Shown piece by piece: positions 36,858 to 46,827 of a stretch of DNA of 64,000 nt. The DNA comes from Picrophilus oshimae DSM 9789. GTDB taxonomy: Archaea > Thermoplasmatota > Thermoplasmata > Thermoplasmatales > Thermoplasmataceae. Within the stretch, counting starts at the first letter, position 1, and the number at the start of each line of letters is the position of its first letter. The notes beneath the pieces were generated by a model. That model had not been told where the DNA came from. It was given only the letters and a program-made list of their open reading frames with translations, and did no database searches. The position numbers were made by a program, and so were the translations under genes. The stretch is taken from assembly GCF_900176435.1 (NCBI RefSeq), contig NZ_FWYE01000001.1, forward strand, positions 372,001 through 436,000, written 5' to 3'.

Positions 36858-38831
36858 ATGCTTGATAAATTATTTAAACCAAAAAGCATAGCCGTGGTTG
36901 GCGCATCAACAAACAAGGAAAAGATAGGAAATATTATATTAAGAAATATCATATCAACGTTCTCGGGTAAAATATATCCTGTAAACAATAAATCAGACAA
37001 CGTTGAGGGCTATAAATCATACAAAAGCCTTAAGGATATAAATGAAACTGTTGACCTTGCAATAGTGGCCGTACCAAGGGATTCTGTTCCTGATGTTATT
37101 CAGGATGCAATAGATTCAGGGACCGGTGCGGCAATAATCATAACCTCCGGTTTTAAGGAAACGGATCAGCATGGTGCAGAGCTTGAGGAAAAGATAAAAT
37201 CAATGGCATCAGGATCTGGCCTCAGGTTCCTTGGGCCAAACACAATAGGCATAATAACACCATCATTTAACGGAACGTTCGCATTTTCAGACAATATAAA
37301 AGGCGGTGCCGCACTTGTTGCGCAGAGCGGTGGTCTTGGTGTTTACATGCTCAACTGGGCCCAGAAAACAAGAACCGGAATAAGCTACTTTGTAAGCCTT
37401 GGAAACCAGACAGATATAAAGGAATCTGACATCTTTGAATTTCTGGCCAATGATGTTGAAACAAAGGCCATTTTTTCATACCTTGAAGGGGTATCAGATG
37501 GCGATGCATTTTTAAATACCGTTCCGGAGGTTACAAAGAAGAAGCCGCTGATATTCTTGAAGGGCGGTACCGGTAAATCAGGAACTGCTGCAATAAAAAC
37601 ACATACCGGCAGTGTTGCAGGCTCTGTCGATATTTTTAAGGCCGCTGTAAGGGCATGCGGCGGTATCTTTGTTGAATCGCTTGAGGATATGCTTAACATA
37701 GCAAAACTTGTTTCATCAAGCGAGAGTGTTTCAAGGGACATACTTGTAATAACAAACTCGGGCGGTCATGGTGTTTTGACAAGCGATGCAATAGAATCAT
37801 ATAATTTAAACGAGATCGAGATACCTGACAGAATAAAGGAAAATTTAAAGAAGGTGCTTCCTGATCAGAGTGTGCCAAGGAATCCTCTTGATCTGTCAGG
37901 TGATGCGGACTCTGAGAGATACAAAGGTGCAATAGAGCTTACAAAGGATCTTGACTGCACAAAACTTGTTATAGTTCAATCACTGCCCATGGTAAGCTGC
38001 ACTGATGTTGCCAGGGCCATGATAAGATACCGCGGCAAGAGCCTTGTCGGTGTTACAATGGGTCTGGATGAGGATGCGGCCTCCAGGATTTTAGAATCAG
38101 CATACATACCTGCATTTAAATTCCCAGAGGATGCCGTTAAGGCAATAAAGTACATGACCGATAGAATGGAGCCTGTCAGGAAGATAAGAATACCACAGCC
38201 CGTATCTGAGGCCTGGAAGATCGTTTCAGGAAAGTCATACATAAGGGACTTCGAGGCTTTAAAGATCATGGAATTATATGGAATAAAAACACCGAGGTAT
38301 GGCATAGCCATGGATGCTGAAACGGCACAGAAGGTTGCGGACGACATAGGCTATCCGGTTGTCATGAAGATCTCTGGAGATGAACCATTGCATAAAACCG
38401 AGATGAACGGCGTTTATTTAAACGTTGAAAGGGACATGGTTAAGGACGTCTTTAACAGGCTTAATTACAAAAGAGTTTTAATAGAGGAGCAATTAAACGG
38501 GGCCGAGATCTTTATAGGCGGTATAAAGGATCCTGTATTCGGCCATACTGTTGTTGCAGGCATAGGAGGAATATACGTTGAGGTTTTGAAAAGGCTTGCG
38601 TATGCTCTTTCACCTGTTTCCGAGGAGGAGGCGGAGTACCTTTTGAACGAGAGTAATATATCAAAAATTATAACTGCAAGGAAGAGAAACTACGATAAGA
38701 ACAGCATAATAAGGGCAATTTCAAACGTTTCAAGGATGATTGTTGATCTGAATATCAGCCAGCTCGATATAAATCCATTGATTGTAAACGAAACCGGGGC
38801 ATACGCTGTTGATGTTAGAATGATCATTTAA
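36858..38831 (+). CDS. ADP-forming acyl-CoA synthetase (fused alpha-beta)
   Basis: Converts an acyl-CoA, ADP and phosphate to the acid, CoA and ATP. 657 residues. The N-terminal CoA-binding Rossmann domain starts FKPKSIAVVGASTNKEKIGN; the two ligase-CoA domains follow, with the phosphohistidine loop KTHTGSVAGSVDIFKA near residue 250; the C-terminal part is the ATP-grasp beta domain from DFEALKIMELYGIKTPRYGI to QLDINPLIVNETGAYAVDVR. Alpha and beta parts are in one chain, as in several archaea. Acetyl-CoA is the usual substrate, but aromatic or branched acyl-CoAs are equally possible. A TATA-like TTTAAATTTTT at 36830-36840 precedes ATG 36858. Confidence 0.92.
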   Translation: MLDKLFKPKSIAVVGASTNKEKIGNIILRNIISTFSGKIYPVNNKSDNVEGYKSYKSLKDINETVDLAIVAVPRDSVPDVIQDAIDSGTGAAIIITSGFKETDQHGAELEEKIKSMASGSGLRFLGPNTIGIITPSFNGTFAFSDNIKGGAALVAQSGGLGVYMLNWAQKTRTGISYFVSLGNQTDIKESDIFEFLANDVETKAIFSYLEGVSDGDAFLNTVPEVTKKKPLIFLKGGTGKSGTAAIKTHTGSVAGSVDIFKAAVRACGGIFVESLEDMLNIAKLVSSSESVSRDILVITNSGGHGVLTSDAIESYNLNEIEIPDRIKENLKKVLPDQSVPRNPLDLSGDADSERYKGAIELTKDLDCTKLVIVQSLPMVSCTDVARAMIRYRGKSLVGVTMGLDEDAASRILESAYIPAFKFPEDAVKAIKYMTDRMEPVRKIRIPQPVSEAWKIVSGKSYIRDFEALKIMELYGIKTPRYGIAMDAETAQKVADDIGYPVVMKISGDEPLHKTEMNGVYLNVERDMVKDVFNRLNYKRVLIEEQLNGAEIFIGGIKDPVFGHTVVAGIGGIYVEVLKRLAYALSPVSEEEAEYLLNESNISKIITARKRNYDKNSIIRAISNVSRMIVDLNISQLDINPLIVNETGAYAVDVRMII

Positions 38832-40111
38832 TGGAAGATATCTTTTGAAAAGAATTTTTTTACAACATTAAAATGTGAATTATTGTATTTTATTATTTTT
38901 ATCCCATCCTTTAATTTGTTTAGGTTTTTTCCTATATCCATTTTTTCTAATTCAAGATTCAATGCATCGTAAAAGCTTTTTATCCTTGTTTCGGAATCGA
39001 CATATAATCTATCCCTTTCTATATATGGCCCGCGCAGGGCCCTGTCCTTCCAGACGTTTATAAAGTTTATCGATTCATCACTGTCAACGGGCGGGCCGGC
39101 ATGCTTTGATACATCAGGTAACACATCACGCTGTAACTCTATAAGTATCTCTATGTTATTATCAACATTTATTTCTGATGAAACAGGCATGAAACCATAA
39201 CGGTCCGCTATGTTAAATATCTGTCTTTCAAATCTAAAGACCTGCGGATATATAATATCATCTATTATATCTGGCCTTTTCAATGTTATTATGTAAATGC
39301 ATGTGCCCCTTTTATGGTACCTTGGACTTATCTCCCTTGGATAAAAAAACGATTCGTTTTTATTCAATAAAAAGAGTTTTGATGCAATCTTCATCCTTGA
39401 AAGGTTTTCCAGGCTTACAGCAGCCCCGGCATTCCTTGTTGGATCGACAGGATCAACGATAACAACCGGCTCCTGGAATTTTTTCCAGGAATTTTCAGGT
39501 ATTATTAACCTTCCCTTAAGTTTTGAGAAATATTTTATCACGGCATCAAAGGATTTAAGGTTTATAACCAAAATCTCGCAAAGATAACCTGAAAAACCTG
39601 CCTTTGAGACCTCTGAACCGTAAACGTTGTTTGCCTTCATGAATATTTTTAATAATCTTATATCATTTCTCAGATTTTCATCCGTGTTTTCTATAACGTA
39701 CTTTGTGTGCAGTGGTGTCCTGTCAACAGTGCTCACTATTCTCTGTCCAGGTTCTATTTTATATGCTGGAACTATATCAATCTTTACATTTTCAATGTAA
39801 CCTGAAACATATGGATGCTCGGCATATTTCTCGACGCCGTTTTCAAGAATGTAATGGCCAAGGGAAAGCCCAATTGATTCCATCTCATTTTTTGGGTATT
39901 TTTTTGAAAAGACTATAAATATATCAAGATCGCTGTTTTTTAGGTTTGTTCCCTTTGAATACGAACCAACGGAAACGGGCTCTGCATCTATATTCCTTGA
40001 TGATATTATATCATTTAATTTTTTGATTATACCATTCTCTATGCACTTTAAACGAAGGCTCTCCTCATAATCAGGGGTGTAATCGCCAAGTATTTTTTTA
40101 TAATCTATCAT
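38828..40111 (-). CDS. cca: CCA tRNA nucleotidyltransferase, archaeal class I
   Basis: Adds CCA to tRNA 3' ends, which is needed because tRNA genes such as tRNA-Gln here lack an encoded CCA. 427 residues, in the normal range. The nucleotidyltransferase active-site block is SVGSYSKGTNLKNSDLDIFI (residues 47-66) with the catalytic GS and DxD; the third carboxylate lies in VKIDIVPAYKI. Later blocks include STVDRTPLHTKYVI and SKAGFSGYLCEILVI, then VDPVDPTRNAGAAVS. The start overlaps the NAC stop by 4 bases (ATGA), so the two are translationally coupled. Confidence 0.96.
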   Translation of the reverse strand: MIDYKKILGDYTPDYEESLRLKCIENGIIKKLNDIISSRNIDAEPVSVGSYSKGTNLKNSDLDIFIVFSKKYPKNEMESIGLSLGHYILENGVEKYAEHPYVSGYIENVKIDIVPAYKIEPGQRIVSTVDRTPLHTKYVIENTDENLRNDIRLLKIFMKANNVYGSEVSKAGFSGYLCEILVINLKSFDAVIKYFSKLKGRLIIPENSWKKFQEPVVIVDPVDPTRNAGAAVSLENLSRMKIASKLFLLNKNESFFYPREISPRYHKRGTCIYIITLKRPDIIDDIIYPQVFRFERQIFNIADRYGFMPVSSEINVDNNIEILIELQRDVLPDVSKHAGPPVDSDESINFINVWKDRALRGPYIERDRLYVDSETRIKSFYDALNLELEKMDIGKNLNKLKDGIKIIKYNNSHFNVVKKFFSKDIFH

Positions 40112-40434
40112 GAGGTTAAATTTAATATGGCCTGTGCAGGCTCACCGTTTGCAGCCTTCAATGCCTCTATTGCCTTTTCCCTTGTGACCTTTGCCTGCTC
40201 CATAACAAGCTTTATATCATCCTCGCTGTACTGTTCAACCTCCTTTTTTACCTCCCTGAGATTGCCAAGAACCTGGAACGTTTTCTGGCCCTGTGCCTCT
40301 ATCATTGTTACAGATGCATTGTCGATTATGTAATCCTTATCCTTTCCCTTGAATATGACCTGTTTTACATCGCTCATTTCAGTCGATTTTATACCCATCT
40401 GCGCCATCATGCGCCTTATCTCTCTTGGATTCAT
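40108..40434 (-). CDS. nac: Nascent polypeptide-associated complex protein (archaeal NAC)
   Basis: Ribosome-associated chaperone, forming a homodimer in archaea. 108 residues. The N-terminal PREIRRMMAQMGIKSTEMSD leads into the NAC dimerisation beta-barrel (KQVIFKGKDKDYIIDNASVT to KTFQVLG), and the C-terminal UBA domain is SEDDIKLVMEQAKVTREKAI with ALKAANGEPAQAILNL. Start ATG 40434 gives the conserved N-terminus. It is first in a two-gene operon with cca and diverges from glnA across 224 bases of AT-rich DNA. Confidence 0.96.
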   Translation of the reverse strand: MNPREIRRMMAQMGIKSTEMSDVKQVIFKGKDKDYIIDNASVTMIEAQGQKTFQVLGNLREVKKEVEQYSEDDIKLVMEQAKVTREKAIEALKAANGEPAQAILNLTS

Positions 40435-40629
40435 ACCAATATGAATTCATTATTATTTTATTAATTTTTATCTTTGTATTACCTGAATAAAATTTTTACC
40501 ATTATGATTTGATATTTTTATTGATTTTTATCGATAAACATAAATTCTAATTTATAAAAAACATAATTCTTCATTATGATATGAATATATTTAAGTACTA
40601 AGGCAAAAATTTATAAATTTTATATAAAA

Positions 40630-40637
40630 ATATATAT
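40630..40637 (+). promoter_or_regulatory. TATA-like box for glnA
   Basis: ATATATAT is centred about 25 bases before ATG 40659, so a leaderless transcript is likely. The 224-base divergent region to NAC also holds a second TATA-like TTTATAAAT at 40610-40618 and the palindromic AAAATTTATAAATTTT around it; a PII- or NrpR-type operator is possible but not identifiable by eye. Confidence 0.35.
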
Positions 40638-40658
40638 CCAATCTATGTATACGTTGCT

Positions 40659-41981
40659 ATGCAGGAAGATGAGGGTTTTTACCTTGAGAGATTAAAGGCA
40701 GACAAAATTGACTTTTTGCAGATCCAGTTCACTGACATTACAGGTCATTTAAAATCCCTGACTGTCCCAAAGAATAGGTTTGAGGATGTTTTATATGATG
40801 GCATAACTTTTGATGGCAGTTCAATACCTGGATTTAAACCAATAGAAAATTCCGATATGAAGGCAATGCCTGACCTTTCAACGTATACAATAATATCACA
40901 GAATTCCCTTGGAAAAACTGCAAGATTCATATCAAAGATATTTAATCCAGATGGAACAAGGTTTGATGGAGACCCAAGATACGTACTTGAGAGACAGATT
41001 GATAGATTAAAAAAGGAGAATAAGCATTTTTACATAGGCCCTGAAATAGAGTATTTCATCTTTAAAAGAGATGATAAAAACAGGCCGACTGTTATTCCAT
41101 CTGACCAGGGTGTTTACTTTGATAAAAACACAGATTCATCGATACTTTTGAAGGAGGAGATAGTAAAGAGGCTTGAGGATATAGATTATTACCCTGAGGC
41201 ATCACATCATGAGGTTGCACCAGGCCAGCACGAGATAGATGTAAAGTATGCTGATGCAATAACAATGGCTGATAGATTAATAGTAATAAAGAGCATAGTC
41301 AAGGATGTTGCCGCAAAGCACGGCTATTACGCAACATTTATGCCAAAACCCATAAAGGGTATCAACGGTTCCGGCATGCATGTACATCAAAGCATATTCA
41401 ATGGCGATAACAACGCTTTCTACGATGAGAACAACAGGTATGGACTGAGCAAATATGCACTTTCGTACATAGCAGGAATTTTAAAGAACATAAAGGGTGC
41501 GTCGCCTATACTTGCGCCTCTTGTGAATTCATATAAAAGGCTTGTTCCTGGATATGAGGCACCTGTTTACATATGCTGGGCAAACAGGAACAGGAGCGCA
41601 CTTGTAAGGGTTCCGGCACCGTCAGGAAAGGCAAAGAGGATAGAGTTAAGATTTCCTGATTCAACAGGAAACCACTACCTGCAGTTTGCCGTTATGCTTG
41701 GCATGGGGCTTGATGGTATAGAAAATAAGGCAGAGATACCAGATCCAGTTGAGAGGAATGTCTTTGAAATGCCATTAAATGAGAGGGCGGAGCTTGGCAT
41801 AGAAACCATGCCCGGATCACTTGGGGAGGCAATAAAGGAGATGGAGAGAAGCGAGACAATAAAGGAGATACTTGGAGAGCATATCTTTGAAAATTACATA
41901 AAATTAAAAAGGATGGAATGGGAGGATTATACAACATACGTTACCGACTGGGAGATAAATAGATATCTTGAGGTTTACTGA
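40659..41981 (+). CDS. glnA: Glutamine synthetase, type I alpha
   Basis: ATP-dependent synthesis of glutamine from glutamate and ammonia. 440 residues. The N-terminal beta-grasp domain has FTDITGHLKSLTVPKN and DGSSIPGFKPIENSDM; the catalytic domain has GPEIEYFIFKRDD, PKPIKGINGSGMHVHQS (metal and ammonia site) and RNRSALVRVPAP. The region that in GSI-beta enzymes carries the adenylylated tyrosine reads ERNVFEMPLNER, with Phe in place of Tyr, so regulation by adenylylation is not expected. The TATA-like stretch at 40630-40637 lies about 25 bases before the ATG. Its end overlaps valS by 7 bases. Confidence 0.97.
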   Translation: MQEDEGFYLERLKADKIDFLQIQFTDITGHLKSLTVPKNRFEDVLYDGITFDGSSIPGFKPIENSDMKAMPDLSTYTIISQNSLGKTARFISKIFNPDGTRFDGDPRYVLERQIDRLKKENKHFYIGPEIEYFIFKRDDKNRPTVIPSDQGVYFDKNTDSSILLKEEIVKRLEDIDYYPEASHHEVAPGQHEIDVKYADAITMADRLIVIKSIVKDVAAKHGYYATFMPKPIKGINGSGMHVHQSIFNGDNNAFYDENNRYGLSKYALSYIAGILKNIKGASPILAPLVNSYKRLVPGYEAPVYICWANRNRSALVRVPAPSGKAKRIELRFPDSTGNHYLQFAVMLGMGLDGIENKAEIPDPVERNVFEMPLNERAELGIETMPGSLGEAIKEMERSETIKEILGEHIFENYIKLKRMEWEDYTTYVTDWEINRYLEVY

Positions 41982-44281
41982 ACCTCAATTTCTATATTAT
42001 CACTGTTTGATATTTTTAGATTTTCCACATGCATGACCGATTTTATTATTTCTGCTGAATCATTTATGATCTTTTCATTGCCCTTTAATGATATTGATAT
42101 CGGTGCCGCCATGGACATCTTCATGTTGCTTTTAATGGCCCTGATTTTATTTATTATATCTATTATATAATCAAAGTCCTCGGCACCGTCAAAGATGTAA
42201 TCCTCATTGTATTCAGGGTATTTTTCAAGTGAAACGCTTAGCGAATCCTTATTGAATTCGTGGTATAATTCCTCTGTTATGAATGGCATTATTGGTGAAT
42301 ACATCTTTATTATATTCTCCATAAGAAACCTTGAGACCGCGGCCGTTTCCTCAGGATACCTTTTTATCTCGCTTTTTATGATTTCAAGGTAGTTGTCACA
42401 GAATATATTCCAGAAGAAGTTATCAAGTTCAGATCTGGCCCTTGAGAAGTAATAGCCGTCCATTAGTTCTGTAACGTTTTTTAATGTTTTTTCAAACTTT
42501 GTTAGTATCCATCTATTTACCTGGCTTATTATATTATCCATGCTGCCCTTAATATTATCCGATAACATTAAAACAAGCCTTGCAGAGTTGTATAATTTTA
42601 TAACAGTTTTTCTTCCACGGACCAGATCCTGCTCCCTTATCTTTATGTTCTCTCCTGGCATGGTTGTTGATGCCCAGAACCTCAGGGCATCCGCACCGTA
42701 CTTTTCTATTATCGTTGACGGCTCTATTATATTTCCCTTGCTCTTGCTCATCTTTTCGCCATATGGATCGTAAACATTACCACTTATGAAGATCTTCTTC
42801 CATGGAACATCCCTGTAATGCAGGTATGATCTAAGTATCGTTGTAAATGCCCATGAGGTTATTATATCGTGCCCCTGGAACCTTACATCGGCAGGATAAA
42901 GATTCATGCTGTTTATATGCATTAAATATAATGTCACGCTTATTGATGATGTTGCCCATGTATCCATAACGTCTGTTTCAGGCTCGAGATTGCCCGAGCC
43001 GCAGCTGCACCTTTTATTGGTACCTGAGAGCCTTGGATCCACTGGAAGCTCTGATTTATCAGCCAGTACTATGCCACCGCAGTCCTTGCAGTACCATACA
43101 GGAAATGGTATTCCATAGTATCTCTGCCTTGATATGCACCAGTCCCATTTAAGACCTGAAACCCAGTTTTGATACCTTGTTTTCATGTAATCAGGTATCC
43201 ATTCTATCCTATTTCCAAGCTCTAATAGCTCATCCTTTATATCAAGATCCTTTATGTACCACTGCTTGCTTATTATTATTTCAACTGGCGTTCCGCATCT
43301 TTCGTGTGTATTCACTGAATGCTTTATCCTTTCTGTTTTTATTAAATAGTTATTTTCCTTTAATTTTTTTATTATCTCCTTTCTTGCCTCTTTTACAGAA
43401 AGGCCTTTTATTATAATTCCATCATCAATTAAATCGTTCTTTATTATTATCCTTGTCCCGGGATTGTATTTTCTCCATAGCTCAAGGTCATGCTGATCAC
43501 CAAAGGTACACAGCATCTCGGCACCTGTTCCAAAGTTCATGTCTATGGAATCGTCTGAGATGATCCTTACAGTGTAATTGTATAATGGCACAACCACCTC
43601 ACTGTTTATTATTTTTTTATACCTTGGATCGTTTGGATTCACAACCAAAGCAACACATGCACCCAGTAGCTCGGGCCTGGTTGTTGCTATCTCAATGCCA
43701 GAAAAGTTTATGTAAACAAGATCCGTGTCTATCTCTGTATCCTTCATGTCTATCTGCGATATTGCAGTATTGCATGTCGGGCACCTTATAACCGGAGCCT
43801 CGGCGCGATATGCCCTGTTATTTAGCACAAGGTCTATAAAAAGCTCCTGTGATATCCTTGTGGAAAAATCTGATGATGTCTCAATATAATTCTTAAAATC
43901 GCAGCTCAGGCCAAGATCGTACCAGTTTTTTAACAGTATTTTTTCAGCATCCCTGCTTGCCTCCCTGCATATCTTTATATACTCATCAAGTGGTGTGTTC
44001 CTTATTGTTACATGCCTCTCCTTTTCAACGTACCTCTCCGTAGGCAGACCATTATCATCAAAGCCCCATGGGTAATATACGCTAAAGCCCTTCATTCTCA
44101 TGTACCTGGCCATAAAATCCTGGTGTGGATATGAATATGCATGTCCCATGTGCATTTTTCCAGATACTGTTGGTGGTGGTGTATCTATTATAAATATTTT
44201 GTTACCGGGTCTGAATTTAAAAACATCGTTATTGAACCAGTAATCTTTCCATTTATTTTCCATTTCATTTATATCAAGCAT
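41975..44281 (-). CDS. valS: Valyl-tRNA synthetase
   Basis: Charges tRNA-Val and edits threonine. 768 residues. The HIGH-type motif is TPPPTVSGKMHMGHAYSYPH (residues 34-53), the CP1 editing domain starts at ATTRPELLGACVALVVNP, and the KMSKS motif is YGEKMSKSKGNIIEPSTI. Zinc-binding cysteines are in CPTCNTA and CKDCGG/CSCGSG. The anticodon-binding domain ends around residue 700 with a short helical tail; the long C-terminal coiled coil of bacterial ValRS is absent, as is common in the archaeal branch. It converges with glnA by a 7-base overlap and argH lies 24 bases upstream. Confidence 0.97.
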   Translation of the reverse strand: MLDINEMENKWKDYWFNNDVFKFRPGNKIFIIDTPPPTVSGKMHMGHAYSYPHQDFMARYMRMKGFSVYYPWGFDDNGLPTERYVEKERHVTIRNTPLDEYIKICREASRDAEKILLKNWYDLGLSCDFKNYIETSSDFSTRISQELFIDLVLNNRAYRAEAPVIRCPTCNTAISQIDMKDTEIDTDLVYINFSGIEIATTRPELLGACVALVVNPNDPRYKKIINSEVVVPLYNYTVRIISDDSIDMNFGTGAEMLCTFGDQHDLELWRKYNPGTRIIIKNDLIDDGIIIKGLSVKEARKEIIKKLKENNYLIKTERIKHSVNTHERCGTPVEIIISKQWYIKDLDIKDELLELGNRIEWIPDYMKTRYQNWVSGLKWDWCISRQRYYGIPFPVWYCKDCGGIVLADKSELPVDPRLSGTNKRCSCGSGNLEPETDVMDTWATSSISVTLYLMHINSMNLYPADVRFQGHDIITSWAFTTILRSYLHYRDVPWKKIFISGNVYDPYGEKMSKSKGNIIEPSTIIEKYGADALRFWASTTMPGENIKIREQDLVRGRKTVIKLYNSARLVLMLSDNIKGSMDNIISQVNRWILTKFEKTLKNVTELMDGYYFSRARSELDNFFWNIFCDNYLEIIKSEIKRYPEETAAVSRFLMENIIKMYSPIMPFITEELYHEFNKDSLSVSLEKYPEYNEDYIFDGAEDFDYIIDIINKIRAIKSNMKMSMAAPISISLKGNEKIINDSAEIIKSVMHVENLKISNSDNIEIEVQ

Positions 44282-44305
44282 GATATGAGTAAATATTTAA
44301 TTGTT

Positions 44306-45568
44306 TTATATATTTTTGCAGAGGTTCTCGGCATAAGCTATAAGTTTCTCCCTTGGCTCTATAAAAATTTTTATGTTATGGTTCAACCTTTTATTTAATT
44401 CATTAACGTCTATGTAATCTGTTAAATCCCCGGGCTGGTACTCATCGAGAACCTCACCATTTTTTATTTTGTTTCCTGCATACGAATACGCTGACTTCCA
44501 GTCCATGCCGTTTTTAAACGCAAGCCATGCATTGTATGTTGCATAAACATCATTTTTTATGTTCTTTTCATTGAATTTAATATTATATAATAGATCCTTC
44601 AGTCCAAGCATGATCCTTTCAAAGTTATTAATAAAGGATATTGTTCTATCCTTTACGATCTGAAAATCCCTGTGGTATCCGGTTGTTTTATTTAATTCAG
44701 ATTGCATAATAAATGAAAGCATTGATATGGATTCAGCAGAAATACCCTGAAACAGCTCAAGATAATCCGGGTTTATCTTGTTTGGCATTAGTGAACTGCC
44801 CGTTGTGTATTCTGGAGGTATTGTTATAATATCATTCTCAGAGTATATTATTATATCCTGGCATATCCTTGAAATGTCAACTGCAAGACTGGAGATTAAA
44901 TAAACAATATTTTCAATATTTTTTATGTACCTTAATGATGAGTAAACCGGATTTTTAATGTTCTTTTCCATGTTTAATAGATTTGAGACCTGATTGAAAT
45001 CGACCGGCGAGAATGAGCCGTAGCCAGAGCCATAGCCAAGTGGCATCTCCCTTAAATCCATTAGGAAACTGTCCAGATTATTAAAATGATGGTAAAATAT
45101 GCTTTTTATGTAATTTATATATGTGTTTACTGACATTGGCATTGCCTGCCTGTAATGTGTATAGCCAGGAATCCTTCCATTAAAGCCTGGAATGACCTTT
45201 ATTATTTCATAAAGGATTTTCTCAATTTCAATGATTTTATCAATTATAAAGAGGTTTAAATCACTGTGCACCTGCTCGTTTCTTGAAAGGAACATCCTGA
45301 AGTTTTTAAAGCCGGTCCTTCTTATTATAAAATCCTCTATGTTGCCGTGGACATCCTCAAGATCCAATTTAAGCTCAATGCCGTTTTTATATATATCCAG
45401 AAGGGCCTTTATAACACTGCATGGGGCCTTCATTGCAACGTTGTAGGCAAGCATGTTTATTATCTCGTATTTTATCATATTTTTATCCGCATCGATGTCA
45501 TCCCTTATTATATTATCATAGAATTTGTTTTCAAGCTCCTCTCCTGCACTTCCAGACCAGATCTTCAA
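44306..45568 (-). CDS. argH: Argininosuccinate lyase
   Basis: Cleaves argininosuccinate to arginine and fumarate. 420 residues. The fumarase/aspartase superfamily signature is GSSLMPNKINPDYLELFQG near residue 251, holding the catalytic serine loop. PGYTHYRQAMPMSVNTYINY near residue 154 is the second conserved region, and PCSVIKALLDIYKN stands in the first. It is somewhat divergent but complete and in operon with argG: its ATG overlaps the argG stop by 4 bases (ATGA). Confidence 0.95.
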   Translation of the reverse strand: MKIWSGSAGEELENKFYDNIIRDDIDADKNMIKYEIINMLAYNVAMKAPCSVIKALLDIYKNGIELKLDLEDVHGNIEDFIIRRTGFKNFRMFLSRNEQVHSDLNLFIIDKIIEIEKILYEIIKVIPGFNGRIPGYTHYRQAMPMSVNTYINYIKSIFYHHFNNLDSFLMDLREMPLGYGSGYGSFSPVDFNQVSNLLNMEKNIKNPVYSSLRYIKNIENIVYLISSLAVDISRICQDIIIYSENDIITIPPEYTTGSSLMPNKINPDYLELFQGISAESISMLSFIMQSELNKTTGYHRDFQIVKDRTISFINNFERIMLGLKDLLYNIKFNEKNIKNDVYATYNAWLAFKNGMDWKSAYSYAGNKIKNGEVLDEYQPGDLTDYIDVNELNKRLNHNIKIFIEPREKLIAYAENLCKNI

Positions 45569-46752
45569 TGTATCACCGTTAATGCCTTTTTAACCCTGTT
45601 TGACCTTACGGTTTCATTTTTGTATATATCTATAAAGCCCTTTGATGAGCCCTGATCAAATACACCGGTCTCATAGTTTATTGTGTTATAATCGTATAGA
45701 GAGTACGGGCTCTCAATGCCTTCCAGGATCATGTTTCCCTTGTAAAGTCTTAAATTTACGCTTCCGGTTATGTACTGATTTGAGCTTTTCTCGAATTGGT
45801 TCATGTGCTCCATTGACGGATCAAACCATAATCCATTGTAAACCATGTTTGACCAGAAATTATCTATGTAATTCTTCACAGAAAGTTCGTTTTTGTTTAG
45901 TATTAAATTCTCAAGATATTTGTGTGCTTTTAATATAACAGATGCGGCAGGGCATTCATAGACCTCGTGGCTCTTGAGACCTATGAGCCTCGATTCTATC
46001 ATGTTTATTATACCTATACCGTTCCTGCCTGCAATAATGTTAAGATTTTTTATTATGCTCAAAAGATCCATGCTTTTACCATTTAATGATGATGGCAGCC
46101 CTTTATAGAATTCAATTGAAACCGGTTCGCCTGAACCGCAGTATTGGGGCGGTGTTACCCATTCAAAGGCATCATCATTAACGGGTTCGTTAATATTTTC
46201 TATGGATGATCCCTCTATTGACCTACCCCATATATTTTCATCAACGGAGTATTTGCCATCAGATTTTACATATATATTATTCATTTTTGCATATTCAAGT
46301 TCATCTGCCCTGGTCATATTCCATTCCCTTACAGGCGCAATCACCTTTATGTTATTATCAAGTGCGTTTATTGAGACCTCAAACCTTACCTGGTCATTTC
46401 CCTTTCCAGTGGAACCATGGGCTATGAACTTTATATCGTTTTCATTGGCAACCGAGACGGCCTTCTCGGCCATAAGCGGCCTTGCAAGTGCTGTTGATAG
46501 CGGGTATTCACCGTAAAGGCCGTTGGCATGTATCTCCCTTGATATATAGTTATCAGCGAATTCCTTTTTAACATCAAGCGTTATTGCATCAATGGCCCCC
46601 AGCTTTAAGGCCTTCTCTTTTATTTCTTCAAGATCAGAGTTACCTATGTCAAGTGTTAATGTTACAACGTCCATGTTCATTTTTTCTTTTATCCACCTGA
46701 CCATAACGGATGTATCCAGTCCACCAGAGTATAATAATAATGCCTTTTCCAT
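45565..46752 (-). CDS. argG: Argininosuccinate synthase
   Basis: Condenses citrulline and aspartate using ATP. About 395 residues. The PP-loop is ALLLYSGGLDTSVMVRWI (residues 4-21); AHGSTGKGNDQVRFEVSIN near residue 115 and FEWVTPPQYCGSGEPVSIEF near residue 198 are family blocks. ATG 46752 (MEKALLL) is preferred; an in-frame TTG at 46761 adds three residues only and lies in the leader. A TATA-like box on the minus strand at 46769-46777 precedes it. It diverges from the HTH/ACT-like gene, which may be its regulator. Confidence 0.96.
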   Translation of the reverse strand: MEKALLLYSGGLDTSVMVRWIKEKMNMDVVTLTLDIGNSDLEEIKEKALKLGAIDAITLDVKKEFADNYISREIHANGLYGEYPLSTALARPLMAEKAVSVANENDIKFIAHGSTGKGNDQVRFEVSINALDNNIKVIAPVREWNMTRADELEYAKMNNIYVKSDGKYSVDENIWGRSIEGSSIENINEPVNDDAFEWVTPPQYCGSGEPVSIEFYKGLPSSLNGKSMDLLSIIKNLNIIAGRNGIGIINMIESRLIGLKSHEVYECPAASVILKAHKYLENLILNKNELSVKNYIDNFWSNMVYNGLWFDPSMEHMNQFEKSSNQYITGSVNLRLYKGNMILEGIESPYSLYDYNTINYETGVFDQGSSKGFIDIYKNETVRSNRVKKALTVIH

Positions 46753-46768
46753 GATGGACAAAAATCTG

Positions 46769-46777
46769 TTTATATAT
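46769..46777 (-). promoter_or_regulatory. TATA-like box for argGH
   Basis: Minus-strand ATATATAAA is centred about 21 bases upstream of ATG 46752. This is a little short for the usual 25-28 spacing, so the true start may be a nearby AT-rich site. Confidence 0.35.
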
Positions 46778-46812
46778 TATTTTTTTCATTATTCTTATCA
46801 TTTTTGATTTTA

Positions 46813-46827
46813 ATTATTTAAAATAAT
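46813..46827. promoter_or_regulatory. 7-base inverted repeat between argG and its divergent neighbour
   Basis: ATTATTT-A-AAATAAT is a perfect palindrome of 7-base arms around one base, in the 120-base region shared by argG (minus) and the HTH gene (plus). It sits between the two TATA-like boxes (46769-46777 and 46845-46852). An operator bound by the adjacent HTH protein is an inference; AT-rich DNA readily forms such palindromes. Confidence 0.3.

Noticed and set aside
40555-40625. The palindrome AAAATTTATAAATTTT before glnA as a nitrogen-regulator operator
   Set aside because: It coincides with a TATA-like element in very AT-rich DNA and matches no operator I can name, so it is only mentioned with the promoter.
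41975-44281. ValRS as a truncated gene
   Set aside because: The missing C-terminal coiled coil is normal in the short archaeal branch; editing and catalytic domains are complete.
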